Assembly (NCBI RefSeq): GCF_000513855.1
Contig: NZ_KI911318.1
Location: 1,055,327 to 1,119,326, forward strand
Direction of reading: 5' to 3'
DNA length: 64,000 bases
From: Desulfurococcus amylolyticus Z-533
Lineage (GTDB): Archaea; Thermoproteota; Thermoprotei_A; Sulfolobales; Desulfurococcaceae
Positions 7,761 to 16,254 of this stretch are shown in pieces; the stretch's first letter is position 1; every line of letters starts with the position of its first letter. A program made the position numbers and the translations under genes. The notes under the pieces were generated by a model. It was not told where the DNA came from, did not search any database, and saw only the letters and a program-made list of their open reading frames with translations.

Positions 7761-8261
7761 TCACCCGAATATCCTGCTGAGGTATTTCTCGAACTCAGAG
7801 GAGACCTCCCTATAAGCACCCTCATCGCTTATATCTGTGGGTGTCAACCAGTGTACATAGTAGACCTTCTTCTCTTGATCCAGGTCAACGACTACTGTTC
7901 CAGGGGTATTGGTTATACTGTTCGCTATAAAGACCACGCCATAATCACTTGATACCCTGTATGGAACTCTAACTATTGCTGGCTGTACATCAATGTTCCT
8001 GGAGAGGATGACCTTTACTACACTCCAGTGTGCCTTGGCCTCTATGATGGTGAAGTATTTGATCAAGTAGTATACTCCAAGCATGATTCTTCTAATAGAT
8101 ACTCCTCTCAACCCGGCGGTAAGTTCCATCTTGAATATATATGCAACAACCAAGCCGATTACAATGGCTAATGTTAACTCGATAACATCGAATACCCCTG
8201 TATAGACCAGGTAGACTACTATACTAAGTAATAAAGCCAACAGAATAGATGACTTATTCAT
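7761..8261 (-). CDS. mnhE: MnhE/MrpE-type antiporter subunit (complex-linked copy)
   Basis: The 166-residue protein has two or three N-terminal helices and a C-terminal soluble domain with the family signature IANSITNTPGTVVVDLDQE (about 110-128). The Mrp E subunit is needed for assembly and Na+/H+ exchange by the antiporter module. It overlaps MnhC by 8 nt. The paralogue at 27344-27829 shares the FVANSITNTPGTVVID motif. Confidence 0.9.
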   Translation of the reverse strand: MNKSSILLALLLSIVVYLVYTGVFDVIELTLAIVIGLVVAYIFKMELTAGLRGVSIRRIMLGVYYLIKYFTIIEAKAHWSVVKVILSRNIDVQPAIVRVPYRVSSDYGVVFIANSITNTPGTVVVDLDQEKKVYYVHWLTPTDISDEGAYREVSSEFEKYLSRIFG

Positions 8262-8667
8262 TCTCCTCCACCTCTAAACGCTTAATATTAAGCGTGCCAG
8301 TAGCCTTAGCGATTTTCAATGATATGGAAGAGAGAAAAATGAGCTGAGCTAGACCTATTACTATACCTGTAACTATAAGAACCTGAGGCACTGGATCAAC
8401 AGATCTACTGATAAATGACTCTATATCACCAGGGGACCCAGGTAGATTAGGGTTCAACAGTGTTCCACCTGGATATACTGGAGGCATGGATGCATTGATC
8501 CTGTATCCCATGAAGACTAGTAAGACGTAGACAGCGTCTGAAAGTATCGTAATGAAGATCATTTTCTTAACTATGTGGCTCCTCGTCACAATACCGTATA
8601 GAGAATAAGATATTGTTAACACTATTACAGCCACCATGTAGTACCATATATATGTTTCAAGGCTCAC
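8254..8667 (-). CDS. mnhC: MnhC/MrpC-type (NuoK-like) antiporter subunit
   Basis: The 137-residue protein has three transmembrane helices, with VDPVPQVLIVTGIVIGLA (about 90-107) near the C-terminus, the conserved MnhC/NuoK signature DP-PQALVLTxIVI. A 35-residue extracytoplasmic loop rich in Pro and Gly separates helix 2 from it, which is longer than in NuoK. The start overlaps MnhB by 4 nt. Confidence 0.9.
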   Translation of the reverse strand: MSLETYIWYYMVAVIVLTISYSLYGIVTRSHIVKKMIFITILSDAVYVLLVFMGYRINASMPPVYPGGTLLNPNLPGSPGDIESFISRSVDPVPQVLIVTGIVIGLAQLIFLSSISLKIAKATGTLNIKRLEVEENE

Positions 8668-9464
8668 ACAGCATCACCTTCGAAGACCTTGGTTAAATAC
8701 ATTAATGCTAGAGTGAAACCGGTTGAAACAGCTAGGAACTCAAATAGGTTAAGCCAGAATAGTACACCGGATAGAAGTACCTGTCCGAACGGGGTTTGTA
8801 TTGCCGCGGGGAAGCTGAACAGCGATCCCGGCTTATAGAGGTTCTGGAAGAGATACGCGTTTACGGAGCCCAGTAAACTATAGATGACCGGGACCAGGCC
8901 AAGCAGAAATATAAGTGACACCGCTAGAGACCTAACTCCAAGTAGCTTACGATTGGTGAATCCCTTCTCCTCGAGTACACTGCTTCCAAAGACTAATAGC
9001 ATTACAAGCGGTGCAATGACGAAGATGCTGCCGCCCTGGAAGCCTCCGCCAGGCGTTAAATGACCATGCAGTGCTATCGATACACTGACCACCACTATGA
9101 TTAGCACGATAAACATTGACACGGTCCTCACTATAATAGTCATCTCCTTTGCCGAGGTTCCCCCACGTATACTGGTTTTCTCCAAAACAAGCATAGAGCT
9201 CACTATTGCCAGGAATAATACACTTGTCTCAAAATACGTGTCGAAGCCTCTCTGATCCCATATAACACTAGTTACCACTTCGGTGCTAATAGAGGTCCAC
9301 GGTGAGCCTGGATACACCACGTTACCTAGATATATCTGGGCTAACCCGGTTAGAATCTGTGCATCATAGCTGGCGAGCCCTGTATACACTAATACCACTA
9401 TTACCAATATAGATAGAATAACAGGTATTATTATGGATGCATAGTTATTCCTCATATCTCTCAC
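8664..9464 (-). CDS. mnhB: MbhE-MnhB fusion subunit
   Basis: The 266-residue protein joins two modules. An N-terminal MbhE-like part with TEVVTSVIWDQRGFDTYFETSV (about 63-84) resembles the C-terminal end of MnhA. A MnhB part with SIALHGHLTPGGGFQGGSI (about 128-146) follows. In the Pyrococcus mbh operon these are separate genes (MbhE and MbhF). It overlaps the preceding gene by 20 nt. The paralogue at 26209-26946 has the same fusion. Confidence 0.88.
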   Translation of the reverse strand: MRDMRNNYASIIIPVILSILVIVVLVYTGLASYDAQILTGLAQIYLGNVVYPGSPWTSISTEVVTSVIWDQRGFDTYFETSVLFLAIVSSMLVLEKTSIRGGTSAKEMTIIVRTVSMFIVLIIVVVSVSIALHGHLTPGGGFQGGSIFVIAPLVMLLVFGSSVLEEKGFTNRKLLGVRSLAVSLIFLLGLVPVIYSLLGSVNAYLFQNLYKPGSLFSFPAAIQTPFGQVLLSGVLFWLNLFEFLAVSTGFTLALMYLTKVFEGDAV

Positions 9465-9684
9465 CCTTGCTTAACACATATACAAACAGTACACTGTTTA
9501 CTCCAAGCCCTATGGCGATGTATGCTATAAGGAGATCCGGTGCAAGGAAGTATGATAATGCCACCGCGTAAAACACCGACTCTATACTAGAGTAGACAAC
9601 GGCTTTCAAAACATCCCTTTCCCTCAACACAGCCAGTGTAGCGATGAATGCTAATGTTAGACTAATGACTGCGAGAAATATCAC
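9445..9684 (-). CDS. MbhD-like (DUF4040) antiporter subunit
   Basis: The 79-residue protein has three short helices and the motif DVLKAVVYSSIESVFYA (about 24-40), matching the DUF4040 segment found in MnhA and as the separate MbhD subunit. Together with MbhE it forms the NuoJ-like part of the ion channel. Its start coincides with the last base of the MnhG gene. Confidence 0.85.
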   Translation of the reverse strand: MIFLAVISLTLAFIATLAVLRERDVLKAVVYSSIESVFYAVALSYFLAPDLLIAYIAIGLGVNSVLFVYVLSKGERYEE

Positions 9685-10052
9685 TACCCGTCACCCCCCT
9701 TATCCTCCCTTAATCTATCAACAGTAATAATTGGCTTGGCTTCCCCACTATGATAGGCTGCCCTAGCCAGGATATGGGAGCCAGCCGGGGTTCCAAGAGC
9801 TATCAGTACTGCTGCTATTAGGCAGACTCCAGACATGTATGCCTTGAAATATATGTCTACATCTAGTGACAAAGCTATAATGGCAAGCCCTATCAATGGG
9901 TAGAAGCCACCACCAATAGCGCCTACTGTTGCAGCATGCAGCCTCATATAAAAGTCCTTCAATCTAAAGAAGCCAATTGACGCTATTATATCGAGTACTC
10001 CTCCAATTATTGTGAGACCCAGCCCTATGTAGAACAGGATCAAGTCAATCAT
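9684..10052 (-). CDS. mnhG: MnhG/MrpG-type antiporter subunit
   Basis: The 122-residue protein has three helices and the signature GGVLDIIASIGFFRLKDFYMRLHAAT split over about residues 17-42, which is diagnostic for MnhG/MrpG. The short charged C-terminus is cytoplasmic. It lies 7 nt after the MnhF gene and is part of the operon's F-G-D-B-C-E block. Confidence 0.92.
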   Translation of the reverse strand: MIDLILFYIGLGLTIIGGVLDIIASIGFFRLKDFYMRLHAATVGAIGGGFYPLIGLAIIALSLDVDIYFKAYMSGVCLIAAVLIALGTPAGSHILARAAYHSGEAKPIITVDRLREDKGGDG

Positions 10053-10059
10053 TATCCAT

Positions 10060-10332
10060 TCACCTCTTCAATAGGTATCTGGCTATAATTAGATCAAGCA
10101 GGAAAATCCATGCCGCCAACGGTATTACACCTATGAGAAGTAGTGGCGACCTGTAGTATAGCGCTATTATGGCTAGGATCACCACTAGATCCACTGATAA
10201 GGCATCCACAGCTAGAACAGCGTCTGGTAGAGTCTTCGATGTCAGAATCCTGGCTGAATATATTATCATTGCAGTAGTAAATAAGCCTGCCATGAATGGT
10301 AGAAACAACTCTAAAAGCCCATATTCAACCAT
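10060..10332 (-). CDS. mnhF: MnhF/MrpF-type antiporter subunit
   Basis: The 90-residue protein has three helices and the family motif LPDAVLAVDALSVDLVVILA (about 34-53), with the two conserved Asp residues of MnhF. It is the first gene of the Mrp block and lies right after the ferredoxin-like subunit gene. Confidence 0.9.
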   Translation of the reverse strand: MVEYGLLELFLPFMAGLFTTAMIIYSARILTSKTLPDAVLAVDALSVDLVVILAIIALYYRSPLLLIGVIPLAAWIFLLDLIIARYLLKR

Positions 10333-10333
10333 T

Positions 10334-10810
10334 CTACGACACCTCCTTATCTCCGGATCCTTGTTGATAGGATTTACTATATGGTAGAGTGAAGTGAGAC
10401 TTAGTAATGGTTATACTCGCATTTGACAATAGCTTTAACTCGATTGGCTGCCTCAACAGGGTTGATTTATCCACTGTGAATAACTCGTAACCTGTAGCAG
10501 TAGTCATCGATAACGCGTTAAATGGGCAATACTCTACACATAGGCCGCAGAATGTGCATTTATGGAGATCAATTCTTGGAAACCTCTTGCGTGGATTCTG
10601 TGGGTAATCGCCATCAGCCGTAACCATGTCTATAGCATTAGCGGGGCACACCTGCTGACACATTGAGCACCCGGTACACTTTAACATATCTAGTACATGA
10701 CTACCCCTAGTCACCGGAGTTTTAAACGGTTTATCTATTCTGGGAACCTGCCTCGTATACGGCTTCCTTAAAAGGTATTTAAGCGAGCTTGAGATCGAGG
10801 CTACAACCAT
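10334..10810 (-). CDS. NuoI/MbhN-type 2x[4Fe-4S] ferredoxin subunit
   Basis: The 158-residue protein carries two tetracysteine clusters, CTGCSMCQQVCP (about 45-56) and CTFCGLCVEYCP (about 84-95), as in NuoI and MbhN. It passes electrons from reduced ferredoxin towards the proximal cluster in the NuoB-like subunit. A basic N-terminus should lie on the membrane. It sits 6 nt after the large-subunit gene. Confidence 0.92.
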   Translation of the reverse strand: MVVASISSSLKYLLRKPYTRQVPRIDKPFKTPVTRGSHVLDMLKCTGCSMCQQVCPANAIDMVTADGDYPQNPRKRFPRIDLHKCTFCGLCVEYCPFNALSMTTATGYELFTVDKSTLLRQPIELKLLSNASITITKSHFTLPYSKSYQQGSGDKEVS

Positions 10811-10816
10811 TCACTA

Positions 10817-11923
10817 TCACCTGTCGATATCTGGTGCACATGGATCTAGTGACGCGAGTAGAATGGGGAAGTCTGCTATTGTGACCTCGTCGCGTTTCAC
10901 TATATATTCTACCACGGTGGTCATCAATGGTAACGACATACTCTTCAACCTGACCCTGTAGGGTTTTCTCCCCCCGGTGCTTATAATGTGTATCATATAT
11001 TCTCCTCTAGCTGATTCGACCCTTGCAATGCCCTCGCCTGGTGGAACAGTTAAAGGTAGTTTAACGCGTAAACCTCCCTCGGGATCAATTCTTTTAACGC
11101 TCTCACGTATTATTTTCAGACTCTCATATATCTCACGGAACCTCAGGACACTTCTATCATATGCATCGCCATTCTGTACTATGGGTACCTCAAACTGTAT
11201 CTTGTCGTAGTTCAGATATGGTGTAACCTTTCTCAGGTCGTAAGGTAACCCGGCTGCCCTTAGCACCGGTCCTGTGATCCCTAGCTCTAATGCCTCCTTA
11301 CTGCTTAACCTGCCAACGCCTCTAGTTCTATCACGGAATATATTATTCTTTAAAAGTGCTGCCTCAACATCTCTCACTTTCTCCTCGACGAAGTTCGTTA
11401 ATCTAAGGGTATCTTCTACAAAGGATTTTGGAAGCGGATATCTTACTCCACCGGGTACACTGATATTATGGTAGACCCTGTGTCCAGCGAACCTGGCAAA
11501 CCACTTTAATATCTCTTCACGCGCTACTAGAGCCCAGTAAGCAGGTGTCCTCAATCCGGTGCTTCCACCTATGAAGTGAGACCAGAAGAGATGGGATGCA
11601 ATCCTGGAGAACTCTGCTTGTATCATGCGGATATATTTAGCGTTCTCAGGTATTTCAACCCCATGTATTTTCTCAACAGCCATAGCGTAGGCTATTTCAA
11701 GGGGATCGGGATCTTCAACGCAGAATCTGTAGCTTAGAACAACATTCATCTCCCAGGTTCTATTCTCCATCATTTTCTCGAATCCACGGTGAAGGAAGCC
11801 AGGTATAGTCTCCACGTTGACTACTCTTTCACCGTCAAGTGTTAGTTTAAATGCTATATTACCCGGTGCACCGGGGTGCTGCGGACCAAAGTAGATCTCT
11901 ACGAGTCTACCTTTACCTGCCAT
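10817..11923 (-). CDS. NuoD/MbsL-type large subunit lacking a complete [NiFe] site
   Basis: The 368-residue protein is homologous to NuoD, MbhL and MbsL: YFGPQHPGAPG at the N-terminus, GFLHRGFEKMMENRTW, and GGVRYPLP in the middle. Hydrogenases need two CxxC pairs. Here the first site reads SYRFCVEDPD and the last reads LDPCAPDIDR, one Cys each. It therefore should not hold a NiFe centre and is closer to Mbx/Mbs, described as a ferredoxin-dependent sulfane reductase, than to H2-evolving Mbh. ATG at 11923 is chosen because GGAGGG lies 8 nt upstream, formed within the possible earlier ATG at 11938. Confidence 0.9.
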   Translation of the reverse strand: MAGKGRLVEIYFGPQHPGAPGNIAFKLTLDGERVVNVETIPGFLHRGFEKMMENRTWEMNVVLSYRFCVEDPDPLEIAYAMAVEKIHGVEIPENAKYIRMIQAEFSRIASHLFWSHFIGGSTGLRTPAYWALVAREEILKWFARFAGHRVYHNISVPGGVRYPLPKSFVEDTLRLTNFVEEKVRDVEAALLKNNIFRDRTRGVGRLSSKEALELGITGPVLRAAGLPYDLRKVTPYLNYDKIQFEVPIVQNGDAYDRSVLRFREIYESLKIIRESVKRIDPEGGLRVKLPLTVPPGEGIARVESARGEYMIHIISTGGRKPYRVRLKSMSLPLMTTVVEYIVKRDEVTIADFPILLASLDPCAPDIDR

Positions 11924-12926
11924 ACTTATACCCTCCATACATTGTTTTCACAACGAAACCAGCTGTGTCAACATCTTTCCTTAATGGGGGCGGCCCCTCC
12001 CAGTTACCGTCTAGGATCCACTTCTTTAATTCGGGATTATTCCTGAATACTACCCCCATGAACTCGTATACTTCTCTCTCAATGTACTTGGCCAGCGGAA
12101 ATATATCGTGGACTGAATCTATCTCGGGGCTAGCCCTCTTCGCATATGTCTTTACCCATACCTGTGATCCATCAGAGGGGTTCTCGAGTACATAGTATAC
12201 CTCGATGACCCCCTTGTCCGGATAATCTACCGTGTTAATATTTACGAAGAGTACATGTCCCTTGTTCTTTAAATCCATTAGTGCATCCCTGATCTTCTCC
12301 GGGTTTACACTAGTCTTACATATCTTTGATTTCTCGTCTTTCTCGTAGCATGAGGGGTAGGTCTCCTTGAACTCGTAGCTTACGGGCTTAGATGAGTCTT
12401 CCTTGATTTTCTCCTCGTATTCTCTCCTCCACTGTTTCTCAAGCTCCTCCCATTCACTTATCTTTTTGAACGCATCTGGTTTTATCTTAGACACGTAAGC
12501 GTTTAACGGGCGCTTACCGAGATCTTTCCTAACATACTCGATCATGGATAAATAATCATCGGGCATCGGCATACAACCAGGTACCCATCCCTCTACCTCG
12601 ATGAAGTCGTCGAGCCTCTTGTATGTCGCATAGCTATCCCAGTATAGTCCACCTGTTGAAGTACAGTTGCAACCGGCTAATACAAGCTTGGGCTCCGGCA
12701 TCTGCCTGTACATGTTTAAAACAAGTTTGACTGTCTTCTTTGTTAGATAACCCATACCTATATATAGATCGCTCTGACGTGGTGAGGGGGTTGGCATATA
12801 ACCATATCTCTCCCAGTCAAGAGGCGCCATTACTAATGGCGGGAACTCTACTGCTCCACATGCCGAACAGTAGTGTATCATCCAGAGGCTTCTAGCGTAA
12901 GCCCATCTAGCAATCCTCTCAAGCAT
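11913..12926 (-). CDS. NuoB-NuoC fusion (MbsJ-MbsK-like) subunit
   Basis: Residues 1-170 are NuoB/MbhJ-like, with proximal-cluster cysteines at C20 and C23 (YCSACGAVE), C86 or C88 (AGCNCTSTGG) and C118 (VPGCMP). Residues from about 200 to the end are NuoC/MbhK-like (YYVLENP, SVHDIFPLAKYIEREVYEFMGVVF). A Lys/Glu-rich linker joins them. The two are separate genes in the Pyrococcus operons. The subunit carries the cluster next to the active site and contacts the large subunit. A strong GGAGGTGA lies 8 nt before the ATG at 12926. It overlaps the large-subunit gene by 11 nt. Confidence 0.9.
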   Translation of the reverse strand: MLERIARWAYARSLWMIHYCSACGAVEFPPLVMAPLDWERYGYMPTPSPRQSDLYIGMGYLTKKTVKLVLNMYRQMPEPKLVLAGCNCTSTGGLYWDSYATYKRLDDFIEVEGWVPGCMPMPDDYLSMIEYVRKDLGKRPLNAYVSKIKPDAFKKISEWEELEKQWRREYEEKIKEDSSKPVSYEFKETYPSCYEKDEKSKICKTSVNPEKIRDALMDLKNKGHVLFVNINTVDYPDKGVIEVYYVLENPSDGSQVWVKTYAKRASPEIDSVHDIFPLAKYIEREVYEFMGVVFRNNPELKKWILDGNWEGPPPLRKDVDTAGFVVKTMYGGYKYGR

Positions 12927-12933
12927 TTCATAC

Positions 12934-14481
12934 TCACCTCCCGATAGCTGAAAGGGCTTTCATAACGTAGTTGAACCTCTCGTATATAAGTGATTGAGAG
13001 GCGGGCTCAATGAATCCCTGGGCCATGATACTATATGCGACTCCAAGAGCAACCACTATTATCGTGAAGACTAAAACGTAGGCTTCAACCACCCCTCTGG
13101 GCTTCCCTATGTTATCGCTATATGAGAGAACAGTCACTGACACGGCCTTAATGAAGCCGGCTAAGGCTAGCCCGCTTCCTAATAGGGCCACAATCAGTAA
13201 TAATAGGAGTGATGGATCAGTGCCCATTGCATTAAATAAGTTGATGTAGAGCTCCAGCTTTGCTGAGAACAATACCGTTGGAGGTATACCTATAACTGCC
13301 ACAGCACCCGTCACAAATCCAAGCTGCATTATTCTGCTTCCCCTGAAGACTCCCTGTAAATCACCTAGTTTATCACCGCCTCTGTTGGAGACCGCCCATC
13401 CACTAGTAATGAAGAGAAGCGGTTTCACAACAGCATGAGCTACAACATATGCTAATACTACTGGAACACCCGATGGACCCAGAGATGCTGCTATCGCTAT
13501 ATATCCGGAATCAAGTATTACACTATACGATATTATACTGAGCAATCTATCCGAGTATAAGATGCCGAATCCACCGACAATTATTGTGATCATTCCAAGA
13601 ACCCTGAGCATTAAGGCCACGGGCTCCGGGATCGCCGAGTACAATGTATAGTAAAGCCTCAGCAGCAAGTAATAGCCAACTGCCTCACCAACCCCGGCTA
13701 GTAGGCCGGCTATAGCTGGAGAAGCCACGCTATAGGCTTCGGGAAGCCAGAAATGTAGAGGTACTAGAGCTTCCTCAGCGATAAGGCTCCATGTCATGAG
13801 TATAAGTATGAATAGTATAACGCTTTCAAGAGGTAGAGAGGCATATATGGCTTTACCCAGTATAAAGAGCCGGGTGTTCCATGTAGCTATATAACCCATG
13901 TTTAATGCTCCAACAGCAAAATACATTAAAGTAGCCCCGAGGAAGTAAATAAGGCCCGTTACAAATGCCAGCAACCCATACCTTAATGCTGCTTTGTAGG
14001 CTCTAACAGTATTGCTTGCCGCAATCAATCCAAGCATAGATATGGTGAAGACCTCCAGCATGACGAATGAGTTGAATAAGTCGCCCGTATAAGTTACACC
14101 AAGGAGCCCTGCAACCAGACCCAGGTAGAGAGACATAGTGTACTCGTTGAGATTCAAGTCAAGGATGCCTAGAAGCGGGTACATAGCCAGTGAGAGTACA
14201 GCTATGATTAATCCCATCGATGCAGAGAACAAGTCAACCTCGTAAGCTATGCCTATCAATGAGGGAAAGCCTCCAACGACATAGATTAAAACGCCTCTCC
14301 TTGCCTCGAGATATATTAGCAACGCTGAAGCAGCCGCGAAAACAAGGTACAAACCACTGTAAACACGTAGAATAGATGCCCTCACCTTTAAAGCCTTAAA
14401 TAATATGAGCGTGAAAGAGCCACCTATCAATAAGTAAACAGTTAAAGCTGGTAGCGCCTCCACGGGTAAACTGCATGGCAT
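12934..14481 (-). CDS. mnhD: MnhD/MbhH-type antiporter-like subunit (complex-linked copy)
   Basis: The 515-residue protein has about 14 transmembrane helices and belongs to the NuoL/M/N - MrpD family. Typical features are LGLVAGLLGVTYTGDLFNSFVMLE (about 115-138; the Glu is the helix-5 proton-pathway residue), ALVPLHFWLPEAYSVASPAIAGLLAGVGEA (about 238-267) and AVVKPLLFITSG. ATG at 14481 is preferred over the GTG/TTG just upstream because GGTG precedes it by 6 nt. It heads the operon, before the electron-transfer subunits. Confidence 0.9.
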   Translation of the reverse strand: MPCSLPVEALPALTVYLLIGGSFTLILFKALKVRASILRVYSGLYLVFAAASALLIYLEARRGVLIYVVGGFPSLIGIAYEVDLFSASMGLIIAVLSLAMYPLLGILDLNLNEYTMSLYLGLVAGLLGVTYTGDLFNSFVMLEVFTISMLGLIAASNTVRAYKAALRYGLLAFVTGLIYFLGATLMYFAVGALNMGYIATWNTRLFILGKAIYASLPLESVILFILILMTWSLIAEEALVPLHFWLPEAYSVASPAIAGLLAGVGEAVGYYLLLRLYYTLYSAIPEPVALMLRVLGMITIIVGGFGILYSDRLLSIISYSVILDSGYIAIAASLGPSGVPVVLAYVVAHAVVKPLLFITSGWAVSNRGGDKLGDLQGVFRGSRIMQLGFVTGAVAVIGIPPTVLFSAKLELYINLFNAMGTDPSLLLLLIVALLGSGLALAGFIKAVSVTVLSYSDNIGKPRGVVEAYVLVFTIIVVALGVAYSIMAQGFIEPASQSLIYERFNYVMKALSAIGR

Positions 14482-14530
14482 TATATTCACCAAACCTAAC
14501 GTTAGCCAGGTCTAACTAAAAATATGGGGA

Positions 14531-14540
14531 ATATATAAAT
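14531..14540 (-). promoter_or_regulatory. Promoter of the Mbs-like operon
   Basis: On the minus strand the element TTTATATATT, preceded by a purine-rich GGAAACA that could be a BRE, lies about 50 nt before the MnhD start. Transcription would begin near 14508. The close packing of all following genes suggests a single transcript down to 6423. Confidence 0.5.
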
Positions 14541-14689
14541 GTTTCCAATACACCATTGCATACATAAATCTATCAAGCCCTGTCCCTTCTTAGCCCTCAA
14601 AAAGATTGGGCTCTCACTCGAAACTAGGAAGCACCTGGAAAAATGATTTGATTAGGGAGACCGGGTTTAGGTTTAAACCGGGCTGGTGA

Positions 14690-15940
14690 TTAATACAACA
14701 TCAGAGCAGCCATTACCTTGGCATCATTGACTAGGTTATCTATTTTAGCATACTCGTTTGGCTGATGAGCCATTTCATCAATAGTGCTCCACACAGCCGC
14801 AGGTAACCCGATTTTCCTAAAGAGCGCTGCAACTGTTCCTCCACCAATACCTCCTACACGTGGCTGAATCCCCCTTACCTCCCTTAAAGCTCTTTCAAGT
14901 AGCCTCACTATCTCGCTATCCTTTGGCGTGGGAGCTGGGGCATCAAGCCTTTGGAGAACCTCTATATTGAAACCTGGCTTTCCACTAGCTAGACCCTTGA
15001 ATCTGCGTATCGTGTTTTTACAAGTATTTTTCATATCTCTTAATACATCATCTATACTGTACTTAGGGAGTATCCTGCAGTCAAATACAACACCATATTC
15101 TCCCGGTATAATGTTCGGCGCGTTACTTGGGTTGAACGTCATAGTCGGCTCAAAAGTGCTGAGCGGTGGATCGAAGAGCTCGTCTCTCTCCGAGTATTTT
15201 TTATATAGGTACCTGTACAGGTTGCTTGTGATCCTCGATGCAACAGCATGGACATTAATACCCCTGTGCGGGGTACTAGCATGCGTCTGTGCACCAGTAA
15301 TCCTTATTTTAACCCATAGGATGCTCTTCTCTGCTATCTCTATGAAGGAGCCATCGGGTACACCTGCATCGGGTACCAGGACGAGATCATTGTCCCTGAA
15401 CAACTCCCTATGCTTTTCCACCAGGTATCCCAGGCCATACTTGCTTCCAGTCTCCTCATCGCTGACGAAGGCTAACACCACTGTTCTTCTAGGTTTCACG
15501 CCTAGCTCCATGAGGGCTTTTACAGCGTAAAGGGATGAAACAATTGCCTGCCCATTATCCTCACTGCCTCTACCATAAACCTTACCGTCTCTGATAACGG
15601 GTTCAAACGGCTTAGTAACAGTCCACTTGGATAAATCGCCTGGAGGAACAACGTCGAGATGACTAAGCATCCAGAGCCTAGACGCATTAGGGTCGCTGCC
15701 CTCATAGTATGCTAGAATATTGGGTCTTACACCGTGTTTAACACGGGGATCAGGAGCATCATACCTCTCTATCTTTGTAAAGCCCCAGTCCTTGATTATA
15801 TCAAGCAATCTAGCAGCCTTATCGTACTCGCCTTCACCACCATTATCAGGCCCGATGGCCGGTATGCTGATCAATTCGGAGAGAGTCCTGGCCATTTCAT
15901 CCCGCATAGAATCTATTCTAGCGATCACCTTATTAAGCAA
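14690..15940 (-). CDS. M20-family metallopeptidase/deacylase
   Basis: The 416-residue protein has the M20 two-metal signatures: LSHLDVVPPGD (about 95-105), GRGSEDNGQA (about 125-134), SDEETGSKYG (about 160-169) and a C-terminal EMAHQPNEY. The dimerisation/lid domain lies between. M20 members include carboxypeptidases, dipeptidases, ArgE and DapE. The long metal-site spacing and HQPNEY fit the ArgE/DapE/CPG2 group, and the substrate cannot be set by eye. It stands alone, divergent from the M32 peptidase gene across a structured intergenic region. Confidence 0.88.
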   Translation of the reverse strand: MLNKVIARIDSMRDEMARTLSELISIPAIGPDNGGEGEYDKAARLLDIIKDWGFTKIERYDAPDPRVKHGVRPNILAYYEGSDPNASRLWMLSHLDVVPPGDLSKWTVTKPFEPVIRDGKVYGRGSEDNGQAIVSSLYAVKALMELGVKPRRTVVLAFVSDEETGSKYGLGYLVEKHRELFRDNDLVLVPDAGVPDGSFIEIAEKSILWVKIRITGAQTHASTPHRGINVHAVASRITSNLYRYLYKKYSERDELFDPPLSTFEPTMTFNPSNAPNIIPGEYGVVFDCRILPKYSIDDVLRDMKNTCKNTIRRFKGLASGKPGFNIEVLQRLDAPAPTPKDSEIVRLLERALREVRGIQPRVGGIGGGTVAALFRKIGLPAAVWSTIDEMAHQPNEYAKIDNLVNDAKVMAALMLY

Positions 15941-16006
15941 TCACATCACCATATACAACGTTGATCCCGACACTAATTAAAAAGTGGATATAGAGACATC
16001 CTTATG

Positions 16007-16041
16007 AAGGAGCTTCTAGTTATAATGTTAATAAGCTCCTT
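16007..16041. repeat. Inverted repeat, 9-bp arms, 17-nt loop
   Basis: AAGGAGCTT and AAGCTCCTT are exact reverse complements separated by an AT-rich loop. It could be a transcript hairpin or an operator; no T-run follows it on either strand. Confidence 0.7.
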
Positions 16042-16062
16042 TAGGACTGGGAGGAGACCGGC

Positions 16063-16096
16063 TGTTTCCAAAACATTTAGAACCCGTTTGGAAACA
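16063..16096. repeat. Inverted repeat, 10-bp arms, 14-nt loop
   Basis: TGTTTCCAAA and TTTGGAAACA are exact reverse complements. The loop contains AGAACCCG, which recurs in the 25-nt dispersed repeat 70 nt downstream. Confidence 0.75.
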
Positions 16097-16145
16097 AGAC
16101 ACCAAGAAGATAAAAACACATCCAAAATATTTACAAGAATTTAGA

Positions 16146-16170
16146 AAGGATTCAGAACCCGCAACAGGCT
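16146..16170 (+). repeat. 25-nt dispersed repeat, copy 1
   Basis: The core AGAACCCGCAACAGGCT and the 8 bases before it match positions 35639-35663 with a single difference (C versus T at the eighth base). Both copies are intergenic and in the same orientation. Confidence 0.7.
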
Positions 16171-16254
16171 GGAATCCGATTATTCCTTCCTTACTCTATA
16201 TTTTTGTTTAAGGATTAAGAATATAAGTTGAGGCACGTTTAAGATAATGTGGTT

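Larger units (their letters stand above)
15941..16254. other. Gene-free region with two strong hairpins and a dispersed repeat
   Basis: The interval between the divergent M20 and M32 peptidase genes has no coding sequence. It contains a perfect 9-bp inverted repeat (AAGGAGCTT 16007-16015 / AAGCTCCTT 16033-16041), a perfect 10-bp inverted repeat (16063-16072 / 16087-16096), and one copy of a 25-nt repeat at 16146-16170. Confidence 0.7.

Noticed and set aside
10817-14481. Energy-converting [NiFe] hydrogenase
   Set aside because: The large subunit lacks both CxxC pairs needed for the NiFe site, so the Mbs/Mbx-type reading is preferred.
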